A DNA stretch of 64,000 nucleotides from IMG/VR virus record IMGVR_UViG_3300026521_000148, positions 1 to 64,000 of that record. One strand, given 5' to 3'. The position numbers and the translations under genes were made by a program. Positions 37,317 through 45,760 of this stretch are shown in pieces. The stretch is from a virus. The notes under the pieces were generated by a model that was given only the letters and a program-made list of their open reading frames with translations, was not told the DNA's origin and ran no database searches. The number at the start of each line of letters is the position of its first letter. Positions within the stretch are counted from its first letter, which is position 1.

Positions 37317-37531
37317 CACATTTCTAATATTTGTTTATACACAGGACAATCTGGATCATCCTCTTCTACTTTACTAAGATAATTCATTAATGTTAATGAA
37401 CTTGTTTTAGGTAAGTTAAGGTTACCGCTTATCTTGTAAATATCTAGAGCAGGTAGATTGTTGTGTGGTGCGAACACCTCTGCTAACTCTACTAGTCTAT
37501 TACTAAGTAATAAGGCAAAGTTTAATTCCGT
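37316..37531 (-). CDS. RNA polymerase beta'-N paralogue 1, exon 4 (C-terminal end)
   Basis: The last exon of the mosaic beta' gene. It starts T-E-L-N-F and continues FALLLSNRLVELAEVFAPHN, which aligns with the region just after the bacterial NADFDGD loop and parallels DKVSLN in paralogue 2. It contributes 71 residues and ends KQILEM. The apparent TTG start at 37543 lies in intron 3 sequence that is shared with the beta intron, so this is not an independent gene. The spliced protein of about 480 aa ends before bridge helix and trigger loop, which must be on another subunit. Confidence 0.85.
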   Translation of the reverse strand, partial: TELNFALLLSNRLVELAEVFAPHNNLPALDIYKISGNLNLPKTSSLTLMNYLSKVEEDDPDCPVYKQILEM

Positions 37532-38156
37532 CGCTTTCAGCAAGTGCGCTACTACTCACCAGTTCTCAGTATCTCTACATGAACTTCCCATCCATTACAG
37601 ATGGATACAAGACTATATCTTATTCCTTATATAACTACACGAGTTATATAGGATCACCCCATTTCGTCTTTAAGGGGACAATACCCCACCACTTGGCGCT
37701 ACTCTACTTTCTTTAACTACATATGTAGCCACAGGGTTACTACACTACCTGTGTGATTAACTAGATCTATCACTAGTCTAGTATAGATTTCGATAGTCGT
37801 TGAACTCACACACTCTAGTCATACTAGATCACTCTCGTGGTTTAAGGTGCTTCGCTGCGTCGATCGGAGTCTAATCAATAGGTTTTTACCATGCTAGTAT
37901 TTCTATTACCGACACTAGTTACATAGTCTGTTTCCAGCTATGGGTGGTACTATTAATATAACAACTCCTCCCCGCAATTAGAGGTGTATCAACTACCTTA
38001 CGGTAGAGCTAATCATTACTGATTAGGGAGACCAATTAAATTATTTTTATAGTATAACCATTCCGTTCCGAGTTTTTTTACCAATGTTTTTCTATCGATA
38101 TTAAGGAACTTTGCAGCTTTTCTTAAACTAATCTCGTAAATACGGACTATTTTTTA
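37532..38156 (-). ncRNA. Group I intron 3 of the beta' gene (625 nt)
   Basis: It starts after GAT of F-D-G-D (38157) and ends in G (37532). The core on the minus strand has CTAATTGCGGGGAGG (about 37968-37982), GTTCAACGACTATCG (about 37791-37805) and AAGATATAGTC (about 37613-37623). Its guide GTCTCC (in 38027-38033) pairs perfectly, with the terminal U-G wobble, to the 5' exon end GGAGAT. About 85 nt at its 3' end are almost identical to the beta intron. It contains a degenerate reading frame (see 38016-38147). Confidence 0.9.
38016..38147 (-). pseudogene. Remnant of an intron endonuclease (C-terminal helix-turn-helix)
   Basis: A 43-codon frame without start codon encodes ISLRKAAKFLNIDRKTLVKK and a W-L-Y-Y-K-N-N ending. 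This is the helix-turn-helix type tail found at the C-terminus of homing endonucleases. It lies 5' of the ribozyme core, the same place as the intact endonuclease gene of intron 2, and its last codons overlap the guide sequence. It is probably what is left of a lost endonuclease. Confidence 0.6.
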
Positions 38157-38168
38157 ATCTCCATCAAA
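38157..38168 (-). CDS. RNA polymerase beta'-N paralogue 1, exon 3: 12-nt exon coding F-D-G-D
   Basis: TTTGATGGAGAT lies exactly between two group I introns. It is preceded by G (intron 2 end, 38169) after a P9-type hairpin and ends in T. Its last six bases GGAGAT pair with the guide of intron 3. Upstream exon 2 ends A-Y-N-M-D and downstream exon 4 begins T-E-L-N-F, so joining gives N-M-D-F-D-G-D-T-E-L-N-F, the universal Mg-binding loop of multi-subunit polymerases. Without this exon the protein would lack two of three catalytic Asp, which strongly argues that it is real. Confidence 0.85.
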
Positions 38169-39483
38169 CCCACTTCTCTCGAAGTGTGGACCATATCATG
38201 ATCACTTACATACCCATAGAGTAATGTAGGACCCTCTCCGTTTCGCCATATTAAAATACAGCTACTCTACTTTCTTTAATATCTTTATAAGATACCAACC
38301 AGTTATTACGTCATGGTTGTGATTAACTAAGTCTGTTACCAGCTTAGTATAGATTTCGATGGCCTCTGAACACATACCATACCTCTATGAAGGTTAGGCA
38401 CTTCGTTGCGTCGATTAAGATCTATTTAACAAGTTTTTACTATGCCCTTAGTTCCACTATTACGGCTAGGGTATCATAGTCTGTTTCCAGCTATGAGTAG
38501 TATTGCTAACATAACGATCTCTTCCCGCAGTTAGGAGAGTTTGCTTATATAGTTACCTATATAAGGGACTTCTTATCTTAGTATTTAAAATAACAATTTT
38601 ATTCCTAGAGTCGATATAGTATCTCTAACTAGGGTGTTGCCGGGTACATTATATAATTTACCTATATAAACGAGTGAATTGGTCGCCACCATTTCACCAT
38701 CTTTAATAAACCAATATTTACAAATATTAGTCAACTTTTTCTTTAACACTTCCTCTATATTGTCTATATCTAAATAATTCAACACAGCGAAAGCGTAACC
38801 ATTCTCTTTAGCATATCTCTTTTTTACTATGTCACTAGCCTGTCGTTTCTTAAAACCATGTTCACCACCCCAGATTTTTACTGGAGTATAATGTTGGCCA
38901 CTATGAAACTCTAATAACATATTTACTATAGGTATATAAAAATCATACCTATATTGTTTACCATTTATAGATACCCTGAACTCACGTTTATATTCTATAC
39001 CATACTTATCTAATATACTACTTATAGCTAATTCACCTGAGCTACCACCACACTTAGGACACCCATGGCCACGTAATAATAACTGTGGTGTTGTATCGAA
39101 CTCACCATGTATCGGACAACCTATGGTTATGTTAGTTCTATTGTTTTTATAGTTAACTTTACTATAATCAAGTTTATTACCAAACTTCTCCCTAGCTTTC
39201 TTTATGAACCTTTCTGTATTCATTTTACTGTTACCTGAACATTCGCTACACCCGAAGCCGTTTAAGTGGTCTCCTGGTCTTTGCTGGTAGTCACCATGTA
39301 TCTTACATGTTATGGTTATTTTTGTGCTTCTGTTTTTGTATACTGCGTTATCGTAAGTATAACGTCCGTTATGGACTTTAGTGGCTCTACCGATGAACTC
39401 CTCGGTAGTTAACTTTTTACCCATTCTATACCCCTGTTTGTTTGTTTTATGCGTTGTTTTTTATTTATCTACTAAGAAATTTT
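38169..39483 (-). ncRNA. Group I intron 2 of the beta' gene (1315 nt) with endonuclease gene
   Basis: It starts after GGAT (39484) between the first Asp and Phe of D-F-D-G-D, and ends in G (38169). The endonuclease gene sits 5' of the core. Minus-strand core elements: CTAACTGCGGGAAG, GTTCAGAGGCCATCG and CATGATATGGTC. P7 pairs GGCCA with UGGUC, where the related introns have GACUA with UAGUC, a covariation that supports the fold. A P2-type hairpin (CTTATATAG / CTATATAAG) and a guide GTCC (within 38565-38569, pairing with GGAT) are visible. Confidence 0.9.
38585..39424 (-). CDS. Intron-encoded homing endonuclease, DUF723 + PD-(D/E)XK/Vsr-like (279 aa)
   Basis: Spreads intron 2 by cutting intronless polymerase genes. 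Two zinc-ribbon-like repeats (CKIHGDYQQRPGDHLNGFGC and CPIHGEFDTTPQLLLRGHGC, each ending CxxC) are followed by a nuclease domain with the pattern YRYDFYIPIVNMLLEFHSGQ and HY, matching the usual RFDF...LIEYDGEQH motif of Vsr-like homing enzymes; the second Asp of EYDG is His here. The C-terminal 40 residues form a DNA-binding helix-turn-helix-like tail (IGKLYNVPGNTLVRDTISTL). It lies wholly inside intron 2, on the same strand as the host gene. Confidence 0.8.
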   Translation of the reverse strand: MGKKLTTEEFIGRATKVHNGRYTYDNAVYKNRSTKITITCKIHGDYQQRPGDHLNGFGCSECSGNSKMNTERFIKKAREKFGNKLDYSKVNYKNNRTNITIGCPIHGEFDTTPQLLLRGHGCPKCGGSSGELAISSILDKYGIEYKREFRVSINGKQYRYDFYIPIVNMLLEFHSGQHYTPVKIWGGEHGFKKRQASDIVKKRYAKENGYAFAVLNYLDIDNIEEVLKKKLTNICKYWFIKDGEMVATNSLVYIGKLYNVPGNTLVRDTISTLGIKLLF

Positions 39484-39588
39484 ATCCATATTATAAGCGC
39501 TAGCCACGAGAACGGATATAGAGACCGTTGTATCGTTAGCATCATGCTTAAATTTTGTTATATATAGTTTTTGTATGCTGCCTTGGAG
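39484..39588 (-). CDS. RNA polymerase beta'-N paralogue 1, exon 2
   Basis: A 35-codon exon hidden between two introns. It ends VSISVLVASAYNMD, aligning with bacterial IQLHPLVCAAYNAD, and begins LQGSIQKLYIT, matching the L-G-I-Q-A-F segment after NRAPTLHR. The 3' end at GGAT is well supported (U at the exon end, guide pairing, frame). The 5' end is less certain: a junction CAT|CTC (G-F-H-L-Q-G-S-I-Q) fits frame, terminal G and a CCAU/GUGG guide pairing, but junctions a few bases away (39580-39582) cannot be excluded. Confidence 0.8.
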
Positions 39589-41268
39589 CAACGAAGGCTA
39601 GTTGCATACTATATTGTAACACATAAGTATTACAGTACGCAACACAGACTATATCATATATATATAAATCTTATAGGTCTGCTTAACCTATTGTTAATCG
39701 ATCGTCTCGACACCATATTTTTCCTCTAACGCCCTATTATTAAGAGACGCCATTACGCCAATAGTTAACCCTAACTCTTTAGCTAGCTCTACTCGACTAT
39801 AGATATATCTATTATTAAGTTTGTACAACTTACCATCTATAGATTTACCATGCTTACTAAGTATTAATTGTTTATTAGTATAAATATCCTTTAAAGGATA
39901 ATCATCACATAATCTCGTAATGACATAACCACTAAATATACCAGCTCTATTAAACTTCTTAGCAGCAGTTTCTACTTTAGCGCTTATAGTTCTAGGTTTA
40001 ACATTTAGTTTATTAGCAAAGTCTGTGACAGCCTGATATTCAGTAATGGTACCGTTAACTGGATCATAGACTCTGATACCATTACATATCTTTTTGATGG
40101 GTTTAGACCATATAGCTGTTCTATCGCGCTGTGCTCTCTCCTTATCTTCTAGATCTAAAGTTATCTTAGATGTATCTATAGGTTTATACGAGAACGTGTA
40201 TCCGCCTATGTATTTAGTGTCTTGTTTTAATAGATCCTTACTAAACGATGTATGAACTATACCTGTGGCGAATGATGCGTGGTATAAGTTATTATATTCT
40301 TTTACCTCGCCTGCCATATGGTCTAGTACATATACGAGTCTATCTGAATCACCAGTAAAATGTACTTTAGCAGTTATCTTATATCTACCGTTTATAGGAT
40401 ATTTACTAGATCTAGGTATATAAGCTATGAGGGTATCATTACTTATCTTCAGGTATTTACTAAGCTCTTCAAGACTGATGAAGTTCTTTTTAGTACCTTC
40501 TTTTATATCCTCTAAGATACATTTGAAGTTATCTTTGCGAAGGCCCTCTTTGAACGCATGTTTAACATTCTCCGAAGCAGATACCGCTTCTAAGTTAGAT
40601 ATATGGTTATTGTATTTATTACCATCTTTATGATTGATCTGGTATTTATGGCCATCCCGTAGTTTGATATCTTCTGGTTTACCGAAGGCGTTAATAACCA
40701 TTACATGTATGCTGCGATTGAGTTTACCGCCATCATCTAGAGGCAGGTTAATCCTCTCATAGCCTCTGTTAGATTTAAAGGTCTTTCTTATTTTACCTGT
40801 TAATGTATTAAGTACTTTACCAGTATTGGATATAAGATATCCTTTACAATTCTCTATCTCCCTCCATTCCTCTTTCATTTTTTGTTTCCTTGTTGTTTTT
40901 AAGATTTATATATATCGTGGCGTTTCGATTTAAGGATCGCCTGATCCACTATAGTATAACTATAGCCCTACTCTACTGGATTTAATACCATATGGTACCA
41001 GAGAATTTTATATCTCTGTCACTCCTCTTAAGATCACTCTTAAGACGCATCGTTCGATAGTCGTTGAGCACATCCCATATACATAAGTACTTAGGGACTT
41101 CGCTGCGTCGATCGCTCCAGTGTATATCTTTTCACTATGCCTACTTATCCTTAATTACGGTGTAGGTGTCATACTACATTTCTGTGTATGAGTAGTAATA
41201 TACGACTTATGGAGTTTCCCGCGATTAGCCACGTTCTTTAGACAGAGTTATTAAGCAGCTAACTCTGA
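39589..41268 (-). ncRNA. Group I intron 1 of the beta' gene (about 1680 nt) with HNH endonuclease gene
   Basis: Minus-strand core elements: CTAATCGCGGGAA (about 41216-41228), GCTCAACGACTATCG and ATATGATATAGTC (about 39649-39661). The endonuclease gene lies in the loop of a perfect 16-bp stem (ATATATATAAATCTTA with its complement), which is P8. A P9-type hairpin (GTTGCGTACT / AGTATGCAAC) follows. The segment with CCCATATACATAAGTACTTA is shared with the beta intron. Boundaries are good to within about ten bases at each end. Confidence 0.85.
39694..40878 (-). CDS. Intron-encoded HNH homing endonuclease with NUMOD4 (394 aa)
   Basis: A homing enzyme for intron 1. The N-terminal NUMOD4 motif is WREIENCKGYLISNTGKVLN (residues 5-24). 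The HNH core lies about 68-112 (ends NHKDGNKYNNHISNLE). The long C-terminal region has several helix-turn-helix-like DNA-binding segments (ITEYQAVTDFANKLNVKPRT, SRVELAKELGLTIGVM). It is placed in the P8 loop, so ribozyme folding is undisturbed. Same strand as the polymerase gene. Confidence 0.88.
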   Translation of the reverse strand: MKEEWREIENCKGYLISNTGKVLNTLTGKIRKTFKSNRGYERINLPLDDGGKLNRSIHVMVINAFGKPEDIKLRDGHKYQINHKDGNKYNNHISNLEAVSASENVKHAFKEGLRKDNFKCILEDIKEGTKKNFISLEELSKYLKISNDTLIAYIPRSSKYPINGRYKITAKVHFTGDSDRLVYVLDHMAGEVKEYNNLYHASFATGIVHTSFSKDLLKQDTKYIGGYTFSYKPIDTSKITLDLEDKERAQRDRTAIWSKPIKKICNGIRVYDPVNGTITEYQAVTDFANKLNVKPRTISAKVETAAKKFNRAGIFSGYVITRLCDDYPLKDIYTNKQLILSKHGKSIDGKLYKLNNRYIYSRVELAKELGLTIGVMASLNNRALEEKYGVETID

Positions 41269-42378
41269 ATGGAACCCTATTTGATTCCTGTTACCCAATA
41301 CAGCGATACCTTTACCTTTAGCTTCACGTATTAGTTCATCACCTATATCTGCTATCTCTTGGTCGAACATAAGAGTAGCGTTAAACACCTTAGCAGATGC
41401 TTGTTTATAAGTATAACCTCTTCTTTTAAGTTTGTTAAGAACATGCGGTCTAAATGTTGTTGTTAGTATGGACCATGGGACATGTATAGTGTCATAATCA
41501 TATTCCCTACCTAATGAAGAAACAACACATCTAAATGTAAAATGAGCTCTTGTACCATAAATATTCTTACGGATAAGACCGCCTTTTCTAGACACGAGAT
41601 CTTTAACATAGTTAGTAAATAACTCTGCTGATTTACTTATGATCTTAGCTGTGTTAGTTTCTAACCGTTTATTTGTCATAGTGATATCGTTAGACGTATT
41701 GATAGCTAATAATGCTAAGTCTATGATATCAGATAGTAAAACAGATGTGTAGTTACCCTTATTAGTTGTTTCCATAACAAACAACTTTTTGTTAATAAGA
41801 GGTATGTGGTCTGAAAAGATTTTATCATGATCTTCTCTATATAACTTAAGTAATGCATCTAGCTTAACTTGTTTAGTTAATGTTTTATAATATGCATTAT
41901 TCTTAAGAAATATGATGATCTTCTCTAAATTGTTAACAACATTAAGATAACTTCTACCGCCTATGATCTCTTTTAAAGATAATAGAACTATCGGTATAGA
42001 TGGTGGGTTATAAGTTGTGTCTGATAACCATCTTAAACCATCTACTTTAGTATTAATAGTTCTCGATAAATCAGCCCAAAACTTAGGGTTAATAAATACC
42101 AACTCTTTTCTAAACTTCTCTACCCACAATATAGGCTCCACTGAGTCGAATACGTTAACAACAGTTGTGTCGCATCTAGGACATGTTCTACCCAACAGGT
42201 AGGCTTTCTTATAATAACCGCACTCACACTGAGGTATCATAGAGATCTCATCGTCATACGTTGTATAGATAAGATCTTTGATATTATCAGTACTGAGTGA
42301 AATATCATTAAGTAATAGTTTCCTATTAACCCTTTGATATAAGTCATCTAGTTGTATATAACTTTGTACAATAGCCAT
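41269..42378 (-). CDS. RNA polymerase beta'-N paralogue 1, exon 1
   Basis: The N-terminal part (370 codons) of a beta' homologue. A zinc finger is present (CECGYYKKAYLLGRTCPRC, about residues 50-68), unlike in paralogue 2. RKGGLIRKNIYGTRAHFTFR (about 275-294) matches [40 protein letters not shown] matches [20 protein letters not shown], and the exon ends AVLGNRNQIGFH, matching PVLLNRAPTLH. The extra S-E-L-A-A and stop are read-through into intron 1. Spliced with exons 2-4 it gives about 480 aa ending after the DFDGD loop. A class I motif lies upstream at 42414-42437. Confidence 0.88.
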
Positions 42379-42413
42379 ATAGAACTCCTTTAAAAAATGT
42401 ATTTAGTGACTAG

Positions 42414-42437
42414 CACTATATTAATAATATGGTTATG
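42414..42437 (-). promoter_or_regulatory. Class I promoter-like motif before beta' paralogue 1
   Basis: CACTATATTAATAATATGG on the plus strand, 36-59 nt before the ATG at 42378. Confidence 0.6.
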
Positions 42438-42459
42438 AAAAAAAATAGAAAGGAAATAC

Positions 42460-42487
42460 AACAGTAGGAGCTGACGCTCCTACTGTT
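42460..42487 (-). terminator. Hairpin terminator
   Basis: AACAGTAGGAGC / GCTCCTACTGTT perfect 12-bp stem, followed on the minus strand by GTATTTCCTTTCTATTTTTTT. It overlaps the stop of the 163-aa gene. Confidence 0.85.
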
Positions 42488-42977
42488 ATTTTATTTCATA
42501 TACATAAAGACTTATCTCTTTTATAGCGAATATACTTTTCTTACGATAATCTATAAGAACCAAGTTATCTCTCAAGCTCTCTATTTTTAAACAATCGTCT
42601 AATTTTACTAATATAGTCTTAGGTGATATGTAACTTTCATTTGTTGTGAATTTTACGCCACTAGTTAACTTTAACAATAACTCCTCTATCCGTTCCTCTT
42701 TTTCTTTACTAGATATAGTTATTATATAACCACCAGTTGCTTCGTCTGATGCCCTTATTGTATAAATAAGATCCAATAAATCTAAGTTAGCAAATAGAAC
42801 TTTAGCCACTTTGTTAATAGGTTTTATATCTCCTGTATGAGAAACTTCTATTTTAATTTCATCGTTAAGATAAAACTTTAATAACCTCTGGTGCATTAAC
42901 ATTACTTTAAGCATATTAGTTACATTAAAGATATTAACTAAATCAAATTTACTACCTTTTGCGAATAACATATCCAT
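42486..42977 (-). CDS. Hypothetical protein (163 aa)
   Basis: Not recognised. A soluble alpha/beta protein, the last gene of the operon 44325-42486 that contains the AAA+ ATPase. Confidence 0.72.
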   Translation of the reverse strand: MDMLFAKGSKFDLVNIFNVTNMLKVMLMHQRLLKFYLNDEIKIEVSHTGDIKPINKVAKVLFANLDLLDLIYTIRASDEATGGYIITISSKEKEERIEELLLKLTSGVKFTTNESYISPKTILVKLDDCLKIESLRDNLVLIDYRKKSIFAIKEISLYVYEIK

Positions 42978-42989
42978 CTTATATCCTTT

Positions 42990-44018
42990 TTATTGTCTCT
43001 CTATCTTACACACAACCGTTATCTTATTAATCTCGAATGTTATAGTCTCCTCATCAGTAGACTTGATGCATTTTTTATCTAGTATGATATTCTTACTATC
43101 ACTTCTAAATGAGCCTGGATGCTGGTTGGCTTTTTCGTCTTTACTCATTACTTTAGCTACATTAAGATATAGATTACCATGCTTCTCTAGATTATCTAGC
43201 GGTAAACTATTTGGTGATGAATTAAGTATATCATAACTATCACCTGTTTCACTATCCATAGCCATAAATGGAACAACGACTTTCTTACCGGACATATCTT
43301 CTATGTTCAATAACTCAATAAGTTCTTCGAACTCCATATCTGGATTATAAAGATGTTCCTCTACAATAGCTATAAGGTGGTCGAACTGGAATGTTATAAT
43401 AGAATTATACGCATCTAAGAAATCCTTATAGAACTTACCAGATACGTTTTTCTCACTACAGTATTCCTCTACAACCTTTATAGGTAACTTATTAAAGTGT
43501 AAACTATACTTAACTCTACCAGGTCTGTTACGTATAAACTCAGATACCCTTCTCGGTTCATTTTCTGTTATAAGTATGACGCGCTCTTTACCAGATATAT
43601 TACTAAGGACAGTCAACATCTTATCCTGTTGCTGAATAGAGAAGTTTTTACCAAACTCATCGAAGAATAACACAACACTATCTAATTCATCTAGGAATCT
43701 TAATAGATTAGTAGAAAACGACACATTAGTTATTTCTACAACTTGCATCCCGTGCTGTATGGCTCTGTTGCAGAGTGTTGCTGATATAACTGTTTTACCA
43801 GAACCTTTTTGTCCAGTTAATAATAATCCACCCGTATAAGACATTCTTTCAAAACTATTCCAGTAGAACTCTACATATTTATCCATACCACCATAAAGTT
43901 TACTTGGTACTTTATAGTTAAGCTCCTTCCTTTCTAAGTAGTATTCTTTTGTCTTAGGGTTCTCTCTTACTTCGAATACACCTGGGTAAGTTAATGATCT
44001 ATAGAACATAGTTATCAT
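42990..44018 (-). CDS. AAA+ ATPase (342 aa)
   Basis: An AAA+ module: Walker A GQKGSGKT (about residues 68-75), Walker B VVLFFDEFG (about 113-121), sensor-1-like VILITEN (about 146-152) and a probable arginine finger region FIRNRPGRVKYS (about 160-171). The N-terminal 60 residues are a small beta-rich domain; the C-terminal 130 residues are unique. The closest architectural match is single-domain AAA+ proteins of large phages; the target is unknown. It overlaps the upstream 108-aa gene by 20 nt. Confidence 0.82.
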   Translation of the reverse strand: MITMFYRSLTYPGVFEVRENPKTKEYYLERKELNYKVPSKLYGGMDKYVEFYWNSFERMSYTGGLLLTGQKGSGKTVISATLCNRAIQHGMQVVEITNVSFSTNLLRFLDELDSVVLFFDEFGKNFSIQQQDKMLTVLSNISGKERVILITENEPRRVSEFIRNRPGRVKYSLHFNKLPIKVVEEYCSEKNVSGKFYKDFLDAYNSIITFQFDHLIAIVEEHLYNPDMEFEELIELLNIEDMSGKKVVVPFMAMDSETGDSYDILNSSPNSLPLDNLEKHGNLYLNVAKVMSKDEKANQHPGSFRSDSKNIILDKKCIKSTDEETITFEINKITVVCKIERQ

Positions 44019-44325
44019 CCTCAGCTATAAGCTTAAGAACTCTCAGGTGTCTATCAGTCATATCGAAACCTTCTCTAGGCATGATCGTTAGGTATATCGT
44101 TTCATCATCTATATCTGCTATACCTATAGGTAATACAGGTTTACTATAATTTTCTGTTATGAAAACAGATAGATTAAACTTCTCTATACATCTTTGTATA
44201 GCGTGTTCATCATCTTTAACGATTCCTATATAGGAATCATCTATAACCTTAACCCCATTACCGACATTGGATAATATATCAGCGATATTATATAGAATAT
44301 CTTTATCCATATCCAACTCCTTCAT
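43999..44325 (-). CDS. Hypothetical protein (108 aa) coupled to the AAA+ ATPase
   Basis: Not recognised. A soluble acidic protein whose end overlaps the AAA+ gene start by 20 nt, so expression is coupled and a partner role is plausible. Class I motif upstream at 44347-44370. Confidence 0.72.
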   Translation of the reverse strand: MKELDMDKDILYNIADILSNVGNGVKVIDDSYIGIVKDDEHAIQRCIEKFNLSVFITENYSKPVLPIGIADIDDETIYLTIMPREGFDMTDRHLRVLKLIAEDDNYVL

Positions 44326-44346
44326 ATATTTAAAATTAGTACATTG

Positions 44347-44370
44347 TACTATATTAATAATATGGTTATG
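44347..44370 (-). promoter_or_regulatory. Class I promoter-like motif
   Basis: GTACTATATTAATAATATGG on the plus strand, 22-45 nt before the 108-aa gene. Confidence 0.6.
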
Positions 44371-44388
44371 AAATTTTATAGAAACAAG

Positions 44389-44991
44389 TTACTTTATTTT
44401 ATCTATAAGTAGTTTAGCCTTAGTCTTATAATACTCTAATGTTTTTTGACATGCTGCTAGTCTACCAGTACATGTTATGTTATTTGTAACATTTTTTAAT
44501 CTGTCCTTCTCTTTAATATCAGCATCTTCATAACTTAGTAAATAATCCCCAGAAACATCTTCAACACTACTAGTACATTTTAACCCTGTATAAGCACTAA
44601 CTTGGTCAGCTACTTCCTGTGCTATAAACTCAACATCCATTTCATCTCTAACATAACCTAAGTTAACTAGTATAACTCTTTGTTTATAAATAATACCAGT
44701 AGCTTCCGGCATATTTACTATATATCTAGATGGTATATAGAATAATTGCTCAGCTTCAGTGATTAACGTTACTATAGGTATATCGTTTATATAATCATTT
44801 TCGTAATCTTCTATAGTAAGACCTTGGTTAATATATATGATAGTTTTAACATCAATATCATCTTTAACTAATTTCTTTATAGATTCTATACCGAAAACTT
44901 TATAAGTTATATTTGGGTTTAGTATAGCGCTTAATGGTTCTTGTAATGTGAACGTCCCTTTTAATCCTATGGGCGGTAATAATGGTTGCAT
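44389..44991 (-). CDS. Hypothetical protein (200 aa)
   Basis: Not recognised. A soluble alpha/beta protein without signal peptide. It has a proline-rich start (MQPLLPPIGLKG), typical of some virion proteins, but no family match. TAAGGAG precedes the start. A class II type element (CTTGATTAAAAA) lies just upstream. Confidence 0.7.
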   Translation of the reverse strand: MQPLLPPIGLKGTFTLQEPLSAILNPNITYKVFGIESIKKLVKDDIDVKTIIYINQGLTIEDYENDYINDIPIVTLITEAEQLFYIPSRYIVNMPEATGIIYKQRVILVNLGYVRDEMDVEFIAQEVADQVSAYTGLKCTSSVEDVSGDYLLSYEDADIKEKDRLKNVTNNITCTGRLAACQKTLEYYKTKAKLLIDKIK

Positions 44992-45027
44992 GATAACTCC
45001 TTATTTTTAATCAAGAAAAAGAAAAAT

Positions 45028-45053
45028 AGTAGTTAGGATATATCCTAACTACT
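45028..45053 (-). terminator. Perfect palindromic terminator
   Basis: A 13-bp perfect palindrome (AGTAGTTAGGATA core) followed on the minus strand by ATTTTTCTTTTTCTT. Confidence 0.85.
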
Positions 45054-45627
45054 TTAATATTTTAGACTCAGTAAATTCATTATGTAATGGTTTCCCAATA
45101 ACTCTAACATGTAGAACATTAATGCCTTCATAGTTAAATAGTTTTATGACGTCATCACTACCGTACCCAACAGCATAATATAACTCGTCACCATCGTCAA
45201 CTTCATAAATACTTAATTTAGTATTTTCTTTTGTTAAGTTAAATTCATCCAACCATTTATTGTTTGTTACCTTTGGTTTACCACATAATAAACCAAATGC
45301 ATCTATAATTATACCTAAGTACCTTTCAACTGTTACAATGTATTCATCTATACTTTTTATAACTGTTTTTCTTATAGTGTATTTTCCTCTATAACTAATG
45401 TTAAGTTTAACTACAACAGAACCATTCTTTTTCTTATAGACATTTATAGACTTAAAACCAGTGTTAGTTCTAGACGTATAAAGATACTGCTCATCCCTAT
45501 ACTTCACAGCTTCTTCATAATTATCAAAAGTTATCTCTTCTTCTCTACCGTCATACATTTTAGTAACAACTATAACACCATTTTTAGCACTTATATTCAT
45601 TTCTCCTAAATCATAAATCTTTTCCAT
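45049..45627 (-). CDS. Hypothetical protein (192 aa)
   Basis: Not recognised. A soluble protein with several beta-rich stretches; the segment GFKSINVYKKKNGSVVVKLN is reminiscent of small DNA-binding beta-sheet domains, without being diagnostic. The start MEKIYDLG at 45627 is chosen because AAGGAAG lies seven bases upstream. A longer frame from 45663 would begin inside the promoter-like motif (45662-45686). Confidence 0.72.
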   Translation of the reverse strand: MEKIYDLGEMNISAKNGVIVVTKMYDGREEEITFDNYEEAVKYRDEQYLYTSRTNTGFKSINVYKKKNGSVVVKLNISYRGKYTIRKTVIKSIDEYIVTVERYLGIIIDAFGLLCGKPKVTNNKWLDEFNLTKENTKLSIYEVDDGDELYYAVGYGSDDVIKLFNYEGINVLHVRVIGKPLHNEFTESKILK

Positions 45628-45661
45628 GACAACTTCCTTAAATAAATTTATTAGTATATAC

Positions 45662-45686
45662 ATACTATATTAATAATATATAAGTG
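45662..45686 (-). promoter_or_regulatory. Class I promoter-like motif (consensus copy)
   Basis: TACTATATTAATAATATATA then AGTG on the plus strand: the best match to the consensus. It lies 35-59 nt before the ATG at 45627. Confidence 0.65.
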
Positions 45687-45760
45687 ATTACAGGTAGATA
45701 ATATACTATCTATTAAAATACTCATTGGGCTACTTTCATGAATAGAATAAAAAAGGACAT

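Noticed and set aside
37316-37543. Independent 75-aa gene with a TTG start
   Set aside because: The first codons are intron sequence shared with the beta intron, and the remainder aligns with beta' just after DFDGD; it is exon 4 of a spliced gene.
9437-37630. Near-identical 85-nt repeats at about 9437-9520 and 37537-37623 as a mobile repeat or CRISPR-like repeat
   Set aside because: They are the P9/3' regions of two related group I introns in the same orientation; there are no spacers and no regular array.
45628-45663. Upstream ATG of the 204-codon frame as the real start
   Set aside because: It falls inside the class I promoter-like motif and lacks a ribosome-binding site; ATG 45627 has AAGGAAG at good spacing.
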